61,945 nucleotides of DNA from an uncultured beta proteobacterium (GCA_903935355.1 CAIZRK010000026.1:1-61945); one strand, 5' to 3'. Shown: positions 18,969-29,209, numbered from the stretch's first letter. Made by a program: numbers and translations. The notes: generated by a model from the sequence alone, not told the origin.

Positions 18969-20152
18969 TGAATTTCTTAAGAATGTCAGAGGTTGATTTA
19001 AGGGGAAAAAGAGTTTTTATTCGGGCCGATCTCAACGTGCCTCAAAATGATGTCGGGGTCATTATGGATGACACCCGCATTCGGGCATCTATCCCCGCGA
19101 TTGAATATGCCCTCTCACAAGGTGCGGCTGTGATGGTGACATCACATCTAGGTAGACCTGTTGAAGGAGAATTTAGCCCTGAAGATACCTTAGGCCCGAT
19201 TGCCTTACGCATTGCTGACCTACTAGGGCGAAAAGTACCCCTTATTTCTAACTGGGTAGAAGCTGGCGTGAAAGTGAATCCTGGTGAAGTGGTCATGCTC
19301 GAGAACTGCCGTATTAATTTAGGTGAAAAGAAAAATGATGAAGTGCTGGCTAAAAAGATGGCTACACTTTGCGATGTTTATGTGAACGATGCATTTGGTA
19401 CTGCTCATCGGGCAGAGGCCACTACCCACGGGATTGCAAAATACGCTCCAATATCCTGCGCAGGACCTTTGATGGCAGCAGAGCTAGATGCTTTAGGTAC
19501 AGCATTTCAAAATCCGCAACGCCCCCTAGTAGCAATTGTTGCGGGATCTAAAGTATCGACTAAGTTGACCATTTTGAAAACTCTTGCAGAAAAAGTTGAT
19601 CAACTAATTGTTGGCGGAGGTATTGCTAACACTTTTATGATGGCCATGGGCTTACCAATTGGCAAGTCCCTCGCAGAGCCTGATTTACTTGAGCAAGCTA
19701 GAGAAATCATGGAGATCATGGCAAAGCGTGGTGCTGAGGTTCCTATTCCAACGGATGTCATCGTTGCTAATGAATTTTCATCGCAAGCACGAGCAAATAA
19801 GGTGATGGCTACAGAGGTTCAATCCGATGACATGATTTTGGATATTGGCCCTCGGACGGCCGCTAAATTGGCGATGATTATTTCAAATGCCGGCACGATT
19901 GTGTGGAACGGCCCCGTTGGCGTCTTTGAAATCGAACAGTTTGGCGGTGGCACAAAATTATTGGCTGCTGCTATTGCGCACTCACCTGCATTTACGATTG
20001 GGGGCGGGGGCGATACTTTAGCGGCGATAAATAAATATCAGATTACCAATCAAATTGATTATATCTCAACAGGTGGCGGAGCTTTTCTGGAGTTTTTAGA
20101 AGGAAAGTCTTTGCCTGCAGTTGAAATTCTGATTCAAAGAGCGACACATTAA
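18968..20152 (+). CDS. pgk: Phosphoglycerate kinase
   Basis: Phosphoglycerate kinase of 394 aa with the N-terminal signature [13 protein letters not shown] (about 13-25), the substrate arginines and the C-terminal nucleotide-binding GGGDTLAA segment. It converts 3-phosphoglycerate to 1,3-bisphosphoglycerate in the reductive part of the CBB cycle and also serves glycolysis. It starts by one-base overlap with cbbZ. An internal Met at residue 6 is an alternative start. Confidence 0.96.
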   Translation: MNFLRMSEVDLRGKRVFIRADLNVPQNDVGVIMDDTRIRASIPAIEYALSQGAAVMVTSHLGRPVEGEFSPEDTLGPIALRIADLLGRKVPLISNWVEAGVKVNPGEVVMLENCRINLGEKKNDEVLAKKMATLCDVYVNDAFGTAHRAEATTHGIAKYAPISCAGPLMAAELDALGTAFQNPQRPLVAIVAGSKVSTKLTILKTLAEKVDQLIVGGGIANTFMMAMGLPIGKSLAEPDLLEQAREIMEIMAKRGAEVPIPTDVIVANEFSSQARANKVMATEVQSDDMILDIGPRTAAKLAMIISNAGTIVWNGPVGVFEIEQFGGGTKLLAAAIAHSPAFTIGGGGDTLAAINKYQITNQIDYISTGGGAFLEFLEGKSLPAVEILIQRATH

Positions 20153-20172
20153 TTAGATAAAGGGTGGTAAAG

Positions 20173-21237
20173 ATGGCACTAATTTCATTAAGACAATTAC
20201 TAGATCATGCTGCAGAACACCAGTATGGTATTGCTGCATTTAACGTAAATAATATGGAGCAGATTCATGCGATTATGCAAGCGGCAGATGAGCTTGATAG
20301 TCCGGTAATTTTGCAAGCATCTGCTGGCGCCAGAAAATATGCTGGCGAAGCTTTTTTACGACTCATGGTTCAGGCAGCTTCTGAGCAGTATCCTCATATT
20401 CCGGTATGCCTGCATCAAGATCATGGATCATCCCCAGACGTTTGCCAGATGTCCATTCGTAGTGGATTTTCGAGTGTGATGATGGATGGCTCTTTAATGT
20501 CTGACGCTAAAACTCCAGCGAGTTATGACTACAACGTAGAAGTTACGCGTCGGGTAGTTGAAATGGCTCACGCTGTTGGTGTCTCTGTCGAAGGAGAATT
20601 AGGTTGCCTAGGATCTTTAGAAACAGGTACTGCCGGTGAAGAGGATGGAGTAGGTGCTGAAGGGGTGCTAGATCACTCTCAATTACTGACTGATCCAGAT
20701 GAAGCTGCACAATTTGTTAAAACTACCCAAGTAGATGCATTAGCGATTGCGATTGGCACTAGTCATGGGGCGTATAAATTTAGCAGGCCACCTACTGGTG
20801 ATATTTTGGCAATTGAACGTATTAAAGCGATCCATCAGCGTATTCCTAATACCCATCTAGTGATGCATGGCTCATCTAGCGTTCCACAAGAATGGCTTGC
20901 CACGATCCGCCAATATGGCGGTGTGATTAAAGAAACCTATGGTGTTCCTGTAGAAGAAATTGTTCAAGGAATTAAAAATGGTGTCCGCAAAGTCAATATT
21001 GATACAGATATTCGTTTGGCAATGACTGGAGCAATGCGTAAGCTGATGGCAGAAAAACCTGAAGAGTTCGACCCAAGGGCATTTTTTAAAGTCGCTACAG
21101 CGGCTGCCAAAGGGATTTGTTGCGATCGGTTTATTGCCTTTGGTAGTGCAGGCCAAGCTTCTAAAATTAAAACGATTTCAATGGACTCTATGGCGCTTAA
21201 GTACGCTAAGGGTGAATTTACTCCGATTGTTAAATAA
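20173..21237 (+). CDS. cbbA: Class II fructose-bisphosphate aldolase
   Basis: Zinc-dependent class II aldolase of about 354 aa. The conserved N-terminal [12 protein letters not shown] region, the metal-binding histidines in CLHQDHG (about 80-86) and the later VMHGSSS motif are present. It condenses triose phosphates to fructose bisphosphate and, with erythrose 4-phosphate, to sedoheptulose bisphosphate. A GTG at 20164 could add three residues, but the ATG at 20173 has the AGGGTGG site at better spacing. Confidence 0.95.
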   Translation: MALISLRQLLDHAAEHQYGIAAFNVNNMEQIHAIMQAADELDSPVILQASAGARKYAGEAFLRLMVQAASEQYPHIPVCLHQDHGSSPDVCQMSIRSGFSSVMMDGSLMSDAKTPASYDYNVEVTRRVVEMAHAVGVSVEGELGCLGSLETGTAGEEDGVGAEGVLDHSQLLTDPDEAAQFVKTTQVDALAIAIGTSHGAYKFSRPPTGDILAIERIKAIHQRIPNTHLVMHGSSSVPQEWLATIRQYGGVIKETYGVPVEEIVQGIKNGVRKVNIDTDIRLAMTGAMRKLMAEKPEEFDPRAFFKVATAAAKGICCDRFIAFGSAGQASKIKTISMDSMALKYAKGEFTPIVK

Positions 21238-21251
21238 GGTTAAGTTGTCAG

Positions 21252-21956
21252 ATGCAGTTTGATATTAGCCCCTATCAAGTTGTGCTATTTGATGTTGATG
21301 GCACCATGGCCGAAACCGAAGGTTTGGGTCATTTGCCTGCCTTTAATGCTGCCTTTGAGCAAGCCTCTTTACCTTGGCAATGGGATGTGCAAATTTACAA
21401 AGAGCTCTTGCAAATTACGGGGGGTTTAGAGCGGTTAAAAGGCTATAGAGCAATGATGCAGAGCGCTACCAAAGATCTAAGTCAATTACCAAGTGATGCT
21501 GTTTTAAAGAATATTCATCTTGCTAAAAATCAGTTCTATGCTCAGTTGATGGCGCAAGGCAAGGTAGTATCACGGCCCGGTTTGGTGCGCTTTATTAATC
21601 AATTGTCATTGCATGGCAAGCAGTGGGGTGTAGTGACTACAACTAGTCATTCAAATTGGGCTAGCTTATGGCAAGCCGTCTTAAAAAATAGTATTCAGAC
21701 AGAGCCAGCAGTAGTAGTGTGCGGCGAAGATGTGACCAAGAAAAAGCCTGATCCGCAGGCCTATCAATTAGCTGCCCAGAAGTTAGGGCTAGACCCAAGG
21801 AGATGTTTGGCGGTAGAGGATTCAGATAACGGAGTGCTATCAGCCCTGCGTGCCCAAATTGAGGTGCTCGTCGTCCGTAGTCAATTTTTTGCAGAGGGTA
21901 ATTTTACTGGCGCCAAACTCGTTGTAAATGAATTTACTGAATTAAACCCAATTTAA
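21252..21956 (+). CDS. cbbY: CbbY-type HAD sugar phosphatase
   Basis: HAD hydrolase of 234 aa with [17 protein letters not shown] at the N-terminus, where the DVDGT...AETE.GH pattern is characteristic of CbbY, and the acidic motif VEDSDNGV. CbbY from Rhodobacter and plants dephosphorylates xylulose 1,5-bisphosphate, a tight inhibitor made by RuBisCO misfire. It thus complements CbbQO: one system removes the inhibitor from the enzyme, the other destroys it. It starts 15 bases after cbbA with a poor ribosome binding site. Confidence 0.88.
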   Translation: MQFDISPYQVVLFDVDGTMAETEGLGHLPAFNAAFEQASLPWQWDVQIYKELLQITGGLERLKGYRAMMQSATKDLSQLPSDAVLKNIHLAKNQFYAQLMAQGKVVSRPGLVRFINQLSLHGKQWGVVTTTSHSNWASLWQAVLKNSIQTEPAVVVCGEDVTKKKPDPQAYQLAAQKLGLDPRRCLAVEDSDNGVLSALRAQIEVLVVRSQFFAEGNFTGAKLVVNEFTELNPI

Positions 21957-21985
21957 AACATATTTTTGATTATTTAAGGAAAATG

Positions 21986-22996
21986 ATGACGATCAAAGTA
22001 GCAATTAATGGTTATGGTCGGATTGGTCGCATGATGTTACGTGCGATATATGAAGAAAAATTTGATGATATTAAAGTAGTCGCGATTAATGGTTTAGGTG
22101 GGATTGATATGAATGCACACCTGACTCAGTATGATTCGGCTCATGGACGCTTTCCGGGTACCGTTGAGGTAGATGGGGATCATGTCATTATTAATGGCGA
22201 CCGTATCAAAATGTTCTCCACTCGTAACCCCCTAGAAACCCCATGGGGGGATTATGGCGTCGATGTCGTGCTTGAATGCTCTGGTGTCTTTACCTCCAAA
22301 GAGAGGGCTATGATTCATATTCAGCAGGGCGCCAAAAAGGTTCTGATTTCTGCTCCAGGTGATAAAGATGTAGATGCTACGATTGTGTATGGAGTAAATC
22401 ACCAATCCCTAAAAGCAAGCGATATTGTGGTCTCTAATGCTAGCTGTACAACCAACTGCTTAGCGCCAATCGTAAAGCCAATTTTAGATAGTATTGGTAT
22501 CGAATCGGGTTTGATGACTACTATTCATGCCTATACCAATGATCAGGTATTGACTGATGTGTATCACAGTGACATGCGCCGTGCGCGTTCTGCCACGATG
22601 AGTATGATTCCAACAAAAACTGGTGCCGCTAAAGCGGTAGGTCTTGTGTTGCCAGAGCTGCAAGGCAAGTTTGATGGCTTTGCTATACGTGTACCAGTGA
22701 TTAATGTTTCTGTAGTTGATTTAACTTTTGTACCTACTCGCAAGACTAGTGCAGAAGAAGTCAATCAGATTCTTAAAAAGGCTAGCGAAAGCTCTTTAAA
22801 GGGGGTCTTGGCATATAACACCTTGCCTTTGGTCTCAATTGACTTTAACCATAACCCATTACCTAGTATTTTTGATAGCACCCAAACACGGGTATCTAAA
22901 GATGGAAATTTAGTCAAGGTACTATCATGGTATGACAATGAATGGGGCTATAGCTGTCAGATGTTGCGAGTCACACAAGCATTAATGTCAGTTTAA
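21986..22996 (+). CDS. gap: Type I glyceraldehyde-3-phosphate dehydrogenase
   Basis: GAPDH of about 336 aa. The N-terminal NAD(P)-binding GYGRIGR is at residues 8-14, and the active-site Cys lies in SNASCTTNC near residue 154. It reduces 1,3-bisphosphoglycerate to glyceraldehyde 3-phosphate within the CBB operon. Two ATGs are adjacent; the second (21986) has AAGGA at five bases and is chosen. Cofactor preference cannot be decided by eye. Confidence 0.95.
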   Translation: MTIKVAINGYGRIGRMMLRAIYEEKFDDIKVVAINGLGGIDMNAHLTQYDSAHGRFPGTVEVDGDHVIINGDRIKMFSTRNPLETPWGDYGVDVVLECSGVFTSKERAMIHIQQGAKKVLISAPGDKDVDATIVYGVNHQSLKASDIVVSNASCTTNCLAPIVKPILDSIGIESGLMTTIHAYTNDQVLTDVYHSDMRRARSATMSMIPTKTGAAKAVGLVLPELQGKFDGFAIRVPVINVSVVDLTFVPTRKTSAEEVNQILKKASESSLKGVLAYNTLPLVSIDFNHNPLPSIFDSTQTRVSKDGNLVKVLSWYDNEWGYSCQMLRVTQALMSV

Positions 22997-23023
22997 GTCC
23001 TAAGATAAACATAAGGAAAGATC

Positions 23024-23722
23024 ATGAGCGATCAGTATATTATTGCCCCTTCAATTTTGTCAGCCAATTTTGCGCGACTTGGTGAGGAAGTCAGCAATGT
23101 ACTTGTAGCTGGTGCAGATTGGATACACTTTGATGTGATGGATAACCACTATGTGCCTAATCTAACCATTGGACCCTTAGTGTGTGAAGCGATTCGATCC
23201 TATGCTGTTAAGGACGGCCAAGCAGCATGTATTGATGTCCATCTCATGGTGGAACCAGTAGATCGAATCATTCCAGACTTTGCCAAAGCTGGGGCGAACT
23301 TAATTAGTTTTCATCCTGAGGCTAGCTCCCATATTGATCGCACTTTAGGCTTGATTCGTGATAGCGGTTGTCAGGCAGGCATTACACTTAATCCAGCAAC
23401 ATCACTACATTATTTGGACTATGTTCTTGACAAGGTAGATTTGATTTTATTAATGTCCGTTAACCCAGGATTTGGTGGTCAATCTTTTATTCCCTCTACT
23501 TTAGAAAAGCTTTGCTCAGTTAGGCGCATTATTAATGAGCATGAGGCTAAAGGGGGCAAGAAGATTCGTTTAGAAGTCGACGGCGGAGTCAATGCTAATA
23601 ATATTGCTCAGATTGCGCAAGCCGGAGCTGATACTTTTGTGGCTGGCTCAGCGATCTTCTCAAAGCCCGACTATCAAGCAGTGATTGATTCGATGCGGAC
23701 AGCCTTAAAGCCTCTGGCCTAG
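23024..23722 (+). CDS. rpe: Ribulose-phosphate 3-epimerase
   Basis: TIM-barrel epimerase of 232 aa interconverting xylulose 5-phosphate and ribulose 5-phosphate. The N-terminal [12 protein letters not shown], the metal-site [12 protein letters not shown] and the [12 protein letters not shown] segments are all typical. It is the last gene of the CBB operon, followed by a strong terminator. Ribose-phosphate isomerase and triose-phosphate isomerase are not in the window. Confidence 0.96.
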   Translation: MSDQYIIAPSILSANFARLGEEVSNVLVAGADWIHFDVMDNHYVPNLTIGPLVCEAIRSYAVKDGQAACIDVHLMVEPVDRIIPDFAKAGANLISFHPEASSHIDRTLGLIRDSGCQAGITLNPATSLHYLDYVLDKVDLILLMSVNPGFGGQSFIPSTLEKLCSVRRIINEHEAKGGKKIRLEVDGGVNANNIAQIAQAGADTFVAGSAIFSKPDYQAVIDSMRTALKPLA

Positions 23723-23732
23723 TCAGCTCACT

Positions 23733-23758
23733 AAAAAAGGGGCCTAAGCCCCCTTTTT
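23733..23758 (+). terminator. Intrinsic terminator of the CBB operon, possibly bidirectional
   Basis: The stem AAAAAGGGG / CCCCTTTTT around a short loop is followed by the T-run, ten bases after the rpe stop codon. The A-run on the left arm makes it work on the minus strand as well, so it probably also ends the convergent fccA-fccB transcript, whose stop codon is at 23776. Confidence 0.88.
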
Positions 23759-23775
23759 AATCGTTACCTGATATT

Positions 23776-25050
23776 TCAGCCTAGACTATCGGCCCAAATA
23801 TTATGAGCCCAACCCCAAGCGTAGACGCCCTCAAGAGTAGTCGGTGCAGGAGAAAGACCTCCTGAACCAGGAACTGTTTTAAAGGTTTTCTCGGCAGCGT
23901 TATATTGATGCACGCTAGCGACGTGAACTACTTCTTTACTGTTGACAAAGCTATAGCAAGTATTTGTTAAAACAGGGGCAGGATTTACTTCCCAAGCACT
24001 GAGTTCAGCAACAATTGCAGCGGCTGCTACTTTGGCATGTTGATTAGCCATATGTCCAGACTTGGGCATGAGTGGCGCAATCTGAATCGAGTCACCGAGC
24101 ACGTGAATATCTTTTTGTGCGGTAGATTCAAAATTGATGTAATTAACATTAACCCAGCGCCCATTAGAATTTGCCAGTCCAGTCTTGACGGCAATTTCTC
24201 CTGCGCTCATGGCGGGCAATAAGTTCAAGACATCTGCCTTGACGTCATCTTGCACTTCCAATTTAATGGTCTTGGTCTTAGCATCAACTGCCGTGACATT
24301 GTGTTTTGGCAAGTATTCAACCATTCCTGGGTATAGCTCTGCCCATGCTTTTTTGAATAAACCAGCCTTAGAAACGATGTCTTGGTTGGCATCAAGTACG
24401 AGCACTTTACCCTTAGGGTTATGTTGCTTTAAATAGCTAGCGACCTGACAGGCACGTTCATATGGACCAGGAGGGCAGCGATAGGGTGCCTCAGGAATGC
24501 TAATTGCAAAGGTGCCCCCTTCGCGCATCGCTGCGATTTGCTTATGCAGAGCAACAGTTTCTGCGCCAGCTTTCCAGGCTTGCAGTGTCACGCCATCTTT
24601 ATTTGCTTGAGCTAGACCTTCAATGCTATTCATCATCAGGGCTACGCCAGGAGAGACGATGGCTTTGTCATAGCTTAAAGTTTTGCCAGAAGACAGTTTG
24701 ACCATTTTTTTATCAGGATCAATGCTAACGACGCTTTCATGAATAATCTTCACTCCATGACGTTTACTGAGGTTGTCATAGGGAGAAGTAATTTCTGCCA
24801 TATTGCGCGAGCCACCAACAACGAGGTTGGACATGGGGCAGGAAACAAATGCAGCGTTAGGCTCGATTAAGGTGACTCGAGCCGTGTTATTAGAAAAGAG
24901 GCGTAAGTACTTAGCGGCAGTAGCACCACCATAACCTCCGCCAATCACGAGAATCTCTGCTTTTTGTAGACTAGCGCGAGCTGATCCTGAAAAACCAGCG
25001 ATTAAACCAAGCGCACCAGCGCTTTGACCAATAAAATGTCGACGATCCAT
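23776..25050 (-). CDS. fccB: Flavocytochrome c sulfide dehydrogenase, flavoprotein subunit
   Basis: FAD protein of about 424 aa of the FccB/SoxF type. A Tat-like N-terminus (DRRHFIG plus a hydrophobic stretch) suggests export in folded form. The FAD-binding GGGYGG is at 37-42, and Cys71 in the CPMSNLV segment matches the cysteine that links FAD covalently. Cys192, or Cys201 nearby, and the cysteine in NTCYS (about 365) fit the redox-active disulfide. It should oxidise periplasmic sulfide and pass electrons to FccA. An upstream ATG would add 19 residues, but GGAGG lies five bases before this ATG. Confidence 0.9.
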   Translation of the reverse strand: MDRRHFIGQSAGALGLIAGFSGSARASLQKAEILVIGGGYGGATAAKYLRLFSNNTARVTLIEPNAAFVSCPMSNLVVGGSRNMAEITSPYDNLSKRHGVKIIHESVVSIDPDKKMVKLSSGKTLSYDKAIVSPGVALMMNSIEGLAQANKDGVTLQAWKAGAETVALHKQIAAMREGGTFAISIPEAPYRCPPGPYERACQVASYLKQHNPKGKVLVLDANQDIVSKAGLFKKAWAELYPGMVEYLPKHNVTAVDAKTKTIKLEVQDDVKADVLNLLPAMSAGEIAVKTGLANSNGRWVNVNYINFESTAQKDIHVLGDSIQIAPLMPKSGHMANQHAKVAAAAIVAELSAWEVNPAPVLTNTCYSFVNSKEVVHVASVHQYNAAEKTFKTVPGSGGLSPAPTTLEGVYAWGWAHNIWADSLG

Positions 25051-25060
25051 GGCGGCCTCC

Positions 25061-25396
25061 TTATTGTTTCTTGCCAAGTTGATTGGCAATTGTGGTGAGT
25101 TGTTCATCGGAGTATCCTTTGGCCAATTGCGGCATGATGGTACCTTCTAGGGCTCCTGATTTATATCCCTTTAACTTTGTCAGTATTTCTTGACTAGTTA
25201 AGTTATTAATCAGAGGCATTCCTCCTTCAGGAACGCCTTTACCATCGGTGCCATGACAGTTGGCGCAAGTGGCGGCTAAAGCGCGTTTATAGAGTTGATC
25301 TGCGGTCTGCGCAAAACTGGTACCACTCCAGCACAATCCCGATATGGCAGATATGGATATAGCTAGCAATACTGGTTTTAATTCCTTCGTTCGCAT
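25061..25396 (-). CDS. fccA: Class I c-type cytochrome, FccA-like partner
   Basis: Small exported cytochrome of about 111 aa. A basic N-terminus, hydrophobic stretch and SFAQ cleavage-like site are followed by one heme motif CANCH (about residues 47-51) and a downstream methionine in IMPQLAKGYS as likely axial ligand. It sits ten bases upstream of fccB, so it is the probable heme subunit of the flavocytochrome. It has one heme, whereas the Allochromatium FccA has two. The ATG at 25396 has GGAG at about eight bases; another ATG lies at 25411. Confidence 0.88.
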   Translation of the reverse strand: MRTKELKPVLLAISISAISGLCWSGTSFAQTADQLYKRALAATCANCHGTDGKGVPEGGMPLINNLTSQEILTKLKGYKSGALEGTIMPQLAKGYSDEQLTTIANQLGKKQ

Positions 25397-25462
25397 GGGA
25401 ATAGTCTCCATTCTTTTTTCTTTTCAAATTCTGTTTTTAAGGTGCTACTGTTTATTAGTGCT

Positions 25463-25489
25463 TCATCTGATCATCTTACTGTCATCTTA
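25463..25489. repeat. Short direct repeats TCATCTKA in the fccA-GT39 intergenic region
   Basis: TCATCTGA (25463), TCATCTTA (25471) and TCATCTTA (25482) recur with 8- and 11-base offsets, and ATCTGA/TCAGAT (25465/25491) form an inverted repeat. The 11-base period resembles sites of OmpR-family response regulators. They lie in the 230-base gap between the divergent fccA and GT39 genes, where no gene is visible. Function is not shown. Confidence 0.35.
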
Positions 25490-25626
25490 GTCAGATAGTT
25501 AAAATATTAGTGCTTATACCTAGGCATCTAGATGTATTGACTATATGCTTAGAGACAAAAGTTGGCTGGAGCCTAAATGAATAGGGTAATCTCCTAGTTC
25601 TGTATCAAGACCTTTAAAATAGCGCC

Positions 25627-27348
25627 ATGCGAGCTGCTTTCACATTCCGTAGTGCCATTCTGATTCTCCTGCTAGGTGTATTTAGCTATCTATATGGCAT
25701 AGATAGTCGCTTTGCTCCTAAAAATGGCGATGAATATCCTTATATGCATATTGTCAGAATGACCGCTGATGCGGGTCATTGGTTGCCATTGCAATCTCAG
25801 ATGGATGGCATTAAAAATACCAAGCCGCCTTTGGTATTTTGGCAAGGTATTGCCACTACCCAATGGGGCAGTAACTGGTCTTTAGCGGCCCTGCGTTGGC
25901 CTAGTGTGTTGTATACCGGCCTTACTGCATTTTTCTTATTTTTAGCAGTTCGTCGTTTTAGCGGTAAGACACAAACTGGCCTACTAGCGGGCTTAGTATG
26001 GCTTTCTTTTTTTGCAACTTATCGTTATGGCCGACCATTCTTAACCGATCCACCAGAGGTCTTTTACTTGAGCCTGCCTTTTATGGCTATCTTGTATTGG
26101 GGCAAGTCAGCTTTTGAATCTAAGCTTGTTTTGCCATTGCTAGCAGGCCTTTGTTTTGGTTTAGCCCTATTGTCAAAATCATTTGCCTACATTGTGCCCG
26201 CGACATTTGCCATGGGCTTGTACTATTGGCGCTGGCGGAAGTGGAGTTTGTCTGAGGTGCTCATGAAAGATCTTTACAAAGTGATCTTGATGGGTGTTTT
26301 GGCTTTAGGTATCTTTTCTTTATGGTTTGTTTTAGACCCATTTCCTCAGGCCGTATGGCAAGAGTTTGTGCTAGGTGAGAATGCTGGCAAGTTTGAAGCA
26401 CGAAGTTCTCATTACTTCTCAGACTTAGTGCGTGGTGGCGACAGCATTTGGATGTTGTTGCTCACGAGCTTAGCTAATGCCGGTTTATTTCTGTTTGTAT
26501 TCATTTCGGCTTTGTTGCAATGTTGGAAAGAGCGCCGTTTTCTGTCGATGGAGGAAGGATTATTACTGCTATTAATAGCTGCCTTCTTCATTGTTTTTAG
26601 CTTGCCTAGTCAACGCTCTGGACGTTACCTCTTACCAGTAATGCCCGCTTGCGCTGCTCTGATTGCCTTGTATTGGGAGCGCTTGCCTTTATGGGGTTTT
26701 AGGCTTGCCTTGTTATTGCAATTAATTGTGCTCGGGGCATTGTGCTCGGTTGGCATTAATTTACAGCTCTCGAATTTTCTGGGAGAAGCTGGCATTTGGG
26801 CTTATTCTAATTGGCACTGGGCTTTAATGGCTGGAGCACTAGCTTTAGTGCTGCTCGGCTTATTTAGCAAAGAGCGCACTAAGAGCATTGCTTTAGCAGG
26901 ATGCTTTATTTGTTATTGCGCTTTAACAAGTAGCTTATCTCCTTTAGAGGGTGCCTTAGGGCGCTATAACTTAGCAACAATGGCAAGTTTAGTTGGGCAA
27001 GAGGTATGGGTGCCTTGTGACTATCGGGCCAAAGATGAAGAATACCGTTTGCTTTTACCCGGTGCGCAATTACGGGGATATCACGCGAATGATGCTGGCA
27101 ATGTTGCCGCTCTCACTAGCACCTATCCCATAGTGGCAGTGCAAAGCCCCATTGGTGAGCAGCCTGAGCTATGTGAGTCTTGTAAAATCCTTGGTCAGCG
27201 TATGGAGATGCGGGCGCGCCACTCTGAATCACAGATCAAGGCGATACTGATGGGTCAGATGGGTGAGTATCTGTTTGTAAATGAGTATCTGATTGCTGGC
27301 CCAGTGAATGCTCTGACCCCCCCAATAGAAAAGGATGCTTGTCGATGA
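25627..27348 (+). CDS. ArnT-like GT39 family glycosyltransferase
   Basis: Large polytopic protein of 573 aa with about 11-12 membrane helices. The first periplasmic loop has an acidic GDEYPY motif (about 34-39) and TKPPLVFWQ (about 64-72), the pattern of ArnT/PMT-type transferases that move a sugar from undecaprenyl phosphate to lipid A or a protein. Acceptor and sugar are unknown: no arnABCDEF genes are close, so lipid A aminoarabinosylation is not implied. It is the first gene of a same-strand block of five; its stop overlaps the next start. Confidence 0.82.
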   Translation: MRAAFTFRSAILILLLGVFSYLYGIDSRFAPKNGDEYPYMHIVRMTADAGHWLPLQSQMDGIKNTKPPLVFWQGIATTQWGSNWSLAALRWPSVLYTGLTAFFLFLAVRRFSGKTQTGLLAGLVWLSFFATYRYGRPFLTDPPEVFYLSLPFMAILYWGKSAFESKLVLPLLAGLCFGLALLSKSFAYIVPATFAMGLYYWRWRKWSLSEVLMKDLYKVILMGVLALGIFSLWFVLDPFPQAVWQEFVLGENAGKFEARSSHYFSDLVRGGDSIWMLLLTSLANAGLFLFVFISALLQCWKERRFLSMEEGLLLLLIAAFFIVFSLPSQRSGRYLLPVMPACAALIALYWERLPLWGFRLALLLQLIVLGALCSVGINLQLSNFLGEAGIWAYSNWHWALMAGALALVLLGLFSKERTKSIALAGCFICYCALTSSLSPLEGALGRYNLATMASLVGQEVWVPCDYRAKDEEYRLLLPGAQLRGYHANDAGNVAALTSTYPIVAVQSPIGEQPELCESCKILGQRMEMRARHSESQIKAILMGQMGEYLFVNEYLIAGPVNALTPPIEKDACR

Positions 27349-28589
27349 GTCGTGTGATTGCATTTTGTTTTTTAATGTTAGCAGCAGTACTAGCTTATCT
27401 GCATATTGATCGTCAGCCAGCATGGGCACCATTTGAGATGGTTAATTTGGCTAATGAAGTGACTGAAGATGCTACAGAAACTACAGAAACTATCCCCCAA
27501 ACTCAGAAGACTCATAAAGCCTCCAAAAATGTGGCTCCAAGCAAACCCCCTATTGCCCAGCCACAATCTAATTGGTTGCCCGATACTGGTGCTGCCTCAG
27601 TTCATGCTGCCTCACTAATTGCTTTAAAAGAGGGCGGGGGTGTTCGGGCATTTTGGTTTGCTGGTAGTCGAGAGGGCGCTAAAGATGTCGTAATTAATAG
27701 TGCGGTATTTGACCCGCAGTCTGCTAGGTGGAGCGCGCCTACAGTAGTGATAGATCGGCTTCGTGCTCAACAAGATTTGTCACGCTATATCGCTAAATTG
27801 GGTAATCCTGTGCCCGCCAGAATGACTAATGGACAGATGCAGTTATTCTTTGTGACAGTATCTATTGGCGGCTGGGCAGGCAGCTCAATTTCTACGGTGA
27901 TCTCAGATGATGAAGGCTTAACTTGGGGGCCAGCCAAACGGTTGATTACTTCACCATTCATCAATTTGAGCACCTTAGTAAAATCACCCACTATCCAGTT
28001 CTCCGATGGCCGCTTGGGTCTACCTGCTTATCATGAGTGGATAGGTCGATTTGGTGAGTTTTTAAGGCTTGATGCTGACAAGGTCATTGATAAACGTCGT
28101 ATGAGCTCTGGGCGCGGTGCTATTCAGCCAGTCGTGTTTGTGGCTGACGAACAGCTAGCAAGTGCTTTTTTTCGACAAACGAGAAGTAGCTCGCAGATAA
28201 AACAAATTCCGGTAAGCCAAACCCAAAATGCCGGGCAATCTTGGAGTGTTGGTCAGGATCTAGAGATCCCTAATCCTAATTCAGCTATAGCAGCATTGAC
28301 CCTCAATAATGGCGTGCGACTAATGGTGCTAAATAATATTGAATCTGGTCGGCATCGTTTGGTGATGTTGATGAGCCAATCTCAGTCAAATATTTGGAAT
28401 GTTGTCCAGGTGTTAGAGGATGATGAGGCTTTGCCTCATGATCAGCGTAAAGAATATTCTTATCCCTATCTCATTACCGCAGATGGGAGCGATGCGCACT
28501 TAGTCTATACCTGGCATCGTAAAAAGATTTTGCATCAGTATTTTAGTTCGGCATGGATTAAGCAAAGCATGTCTAAGGAGGCGCCATGA
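27345..28589 (+). CDS. Membrane-anchored sialidase-fold (BNR/Asp-box) protein
   Basis: About 414 aa. An N-terminal membrane helix (about 3-20) is followed by a Thr/Pro/Lys-rich linker (about 40-75) and a beta-propeller. Two Asp-box repeats are visible: SDDEGLTW (about 188-195) and TQNAGQSW (about 290-297). Such propellers include sialidases, but also many proteins without that activity, and the full arginine triad cannot be confirmed by eye. The ATG at 27345 overlaps the GT39 stop and follows AAGGA; the next gene overlaps its stop, so the three genes are probably translationally coupled. Confidence 0.75.
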   Translation: MSRVIAFCFLMLAAVLAYLHIDRQPAWAPFEMVNLANEVTEDATETTETIPQTQKTHKASKNVAPSKPPIAQPQSNWLPDTGAASVHAASLIALKEGGGVRAFWFAGSREGAKDVVINSAVFDPQSARWSAPTVVIDRLRAQQDLSRYIAKLGNPVPARMTNGQMQLFFVTVSIGGWAGSSISTVISDDEGLTWGPAKRLITSPFINLSTLVKSPTIQFSDGRLGLPAYHEWIGRFGEFLRLDADKVIDKRRMSSGRGAIQPVVFVADEQLASAFFRQTRSSSQIKQIPVSQTQNAGQSWSVGQDLEIPNPNSAIAALTLNNGVRLMVLNNIESGRHRLVMLMSQSQSNIWNVVQVLEDDEALPHDQRKEYSYPYLITADGSDAHLVYTWHRKKILHQYFSSAWIKQSMSKEAP

Positions 28590-29209
28590 TCAGTACCTAT
28601 ATGCAAATGATTGCTTTATTGGAGATTTCGATCAGCGCTGCCGTGATCTTCATTTGGCTCTTGCAAAAACTAGTTCCAGGCGAGATCACATTTGCTATGC
28701 GCATTCTTTTACTCTTCATTTTAGGCAATCTCTTGTTCTGGCCTTTGGGGATGTCCATGCAATTGCCATTAGCTGCTTATGTGCGCGGTGTTACTGGGGA
28801 TCTAAGTTTGGTGACATTATTACTTTTGTGGAGCTCGATTCTGCCTAAATCTAAAGCCACACCCATTGGAGTAAAAGTAGCCATTGGGCTGATTGCCATT
28901 TTGTTTTACCCAGCAGCTCTTGGACTTGGCATGACCGATCCCTATGCTTGGGGATATGGTTCGCTAGTCTTATTAATTTTTGTACTTATTTTTGCTGTTA
29001 TTTGTGGCTTAGCGAACTGGGCCAAAGGCGTATGGATTTTGGCTTTTGCCATCATGGCCTGGTCTGTCCATTGGCATGAATCTAGTAATTTATGGGACTA
29101 TGTATTAGATCCATTTTTGGCTGTTTGGGCAATTTACAGTATCTTTTATGCCTTGTACCGTAAACGTCGTGAGAAGGCGCAATCTGGCTATTTATTCAGG
29201 GCGGGTTAG
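28586..29209 (+). CDS. Polytopic membrane protein of unknown function
   Basis: A 207-aa protein with about six to seven hydrophobic helices and a short basic C-terminus. I do not recognise the family. AAGGAGG precedes the ATG, which overlaps the stop of the Asp-box gene by four bases. The tight linkage suggests a membrane partner of the GT39 transferase and the Asp-box protein. Confidence 0.75.
   Translation: MISTYMQMIALLEISISAAVIFIWLLQKLVPGEITFAMRILLLFILGNLLFWPLGMSMQLPLAAYVRGVTGDLSLVTLLLLWSSILPKSKATPIGVKVAIGLIAILFYPAALGLGMTDPYAWGYGSLVLLIFVLIFAVICGLANWAKGVWILAFAIMAWSVHWHESSNLWDYVLDPFLAVWAIYSIFYALYRKRREKAQSGYLFRAG

Noticed and set aside
25482..25499. Pho box-like CTGTCAT sequence
   Set aside because: The second half-site is out of phase and degenerate, so PhoB control is not supported.
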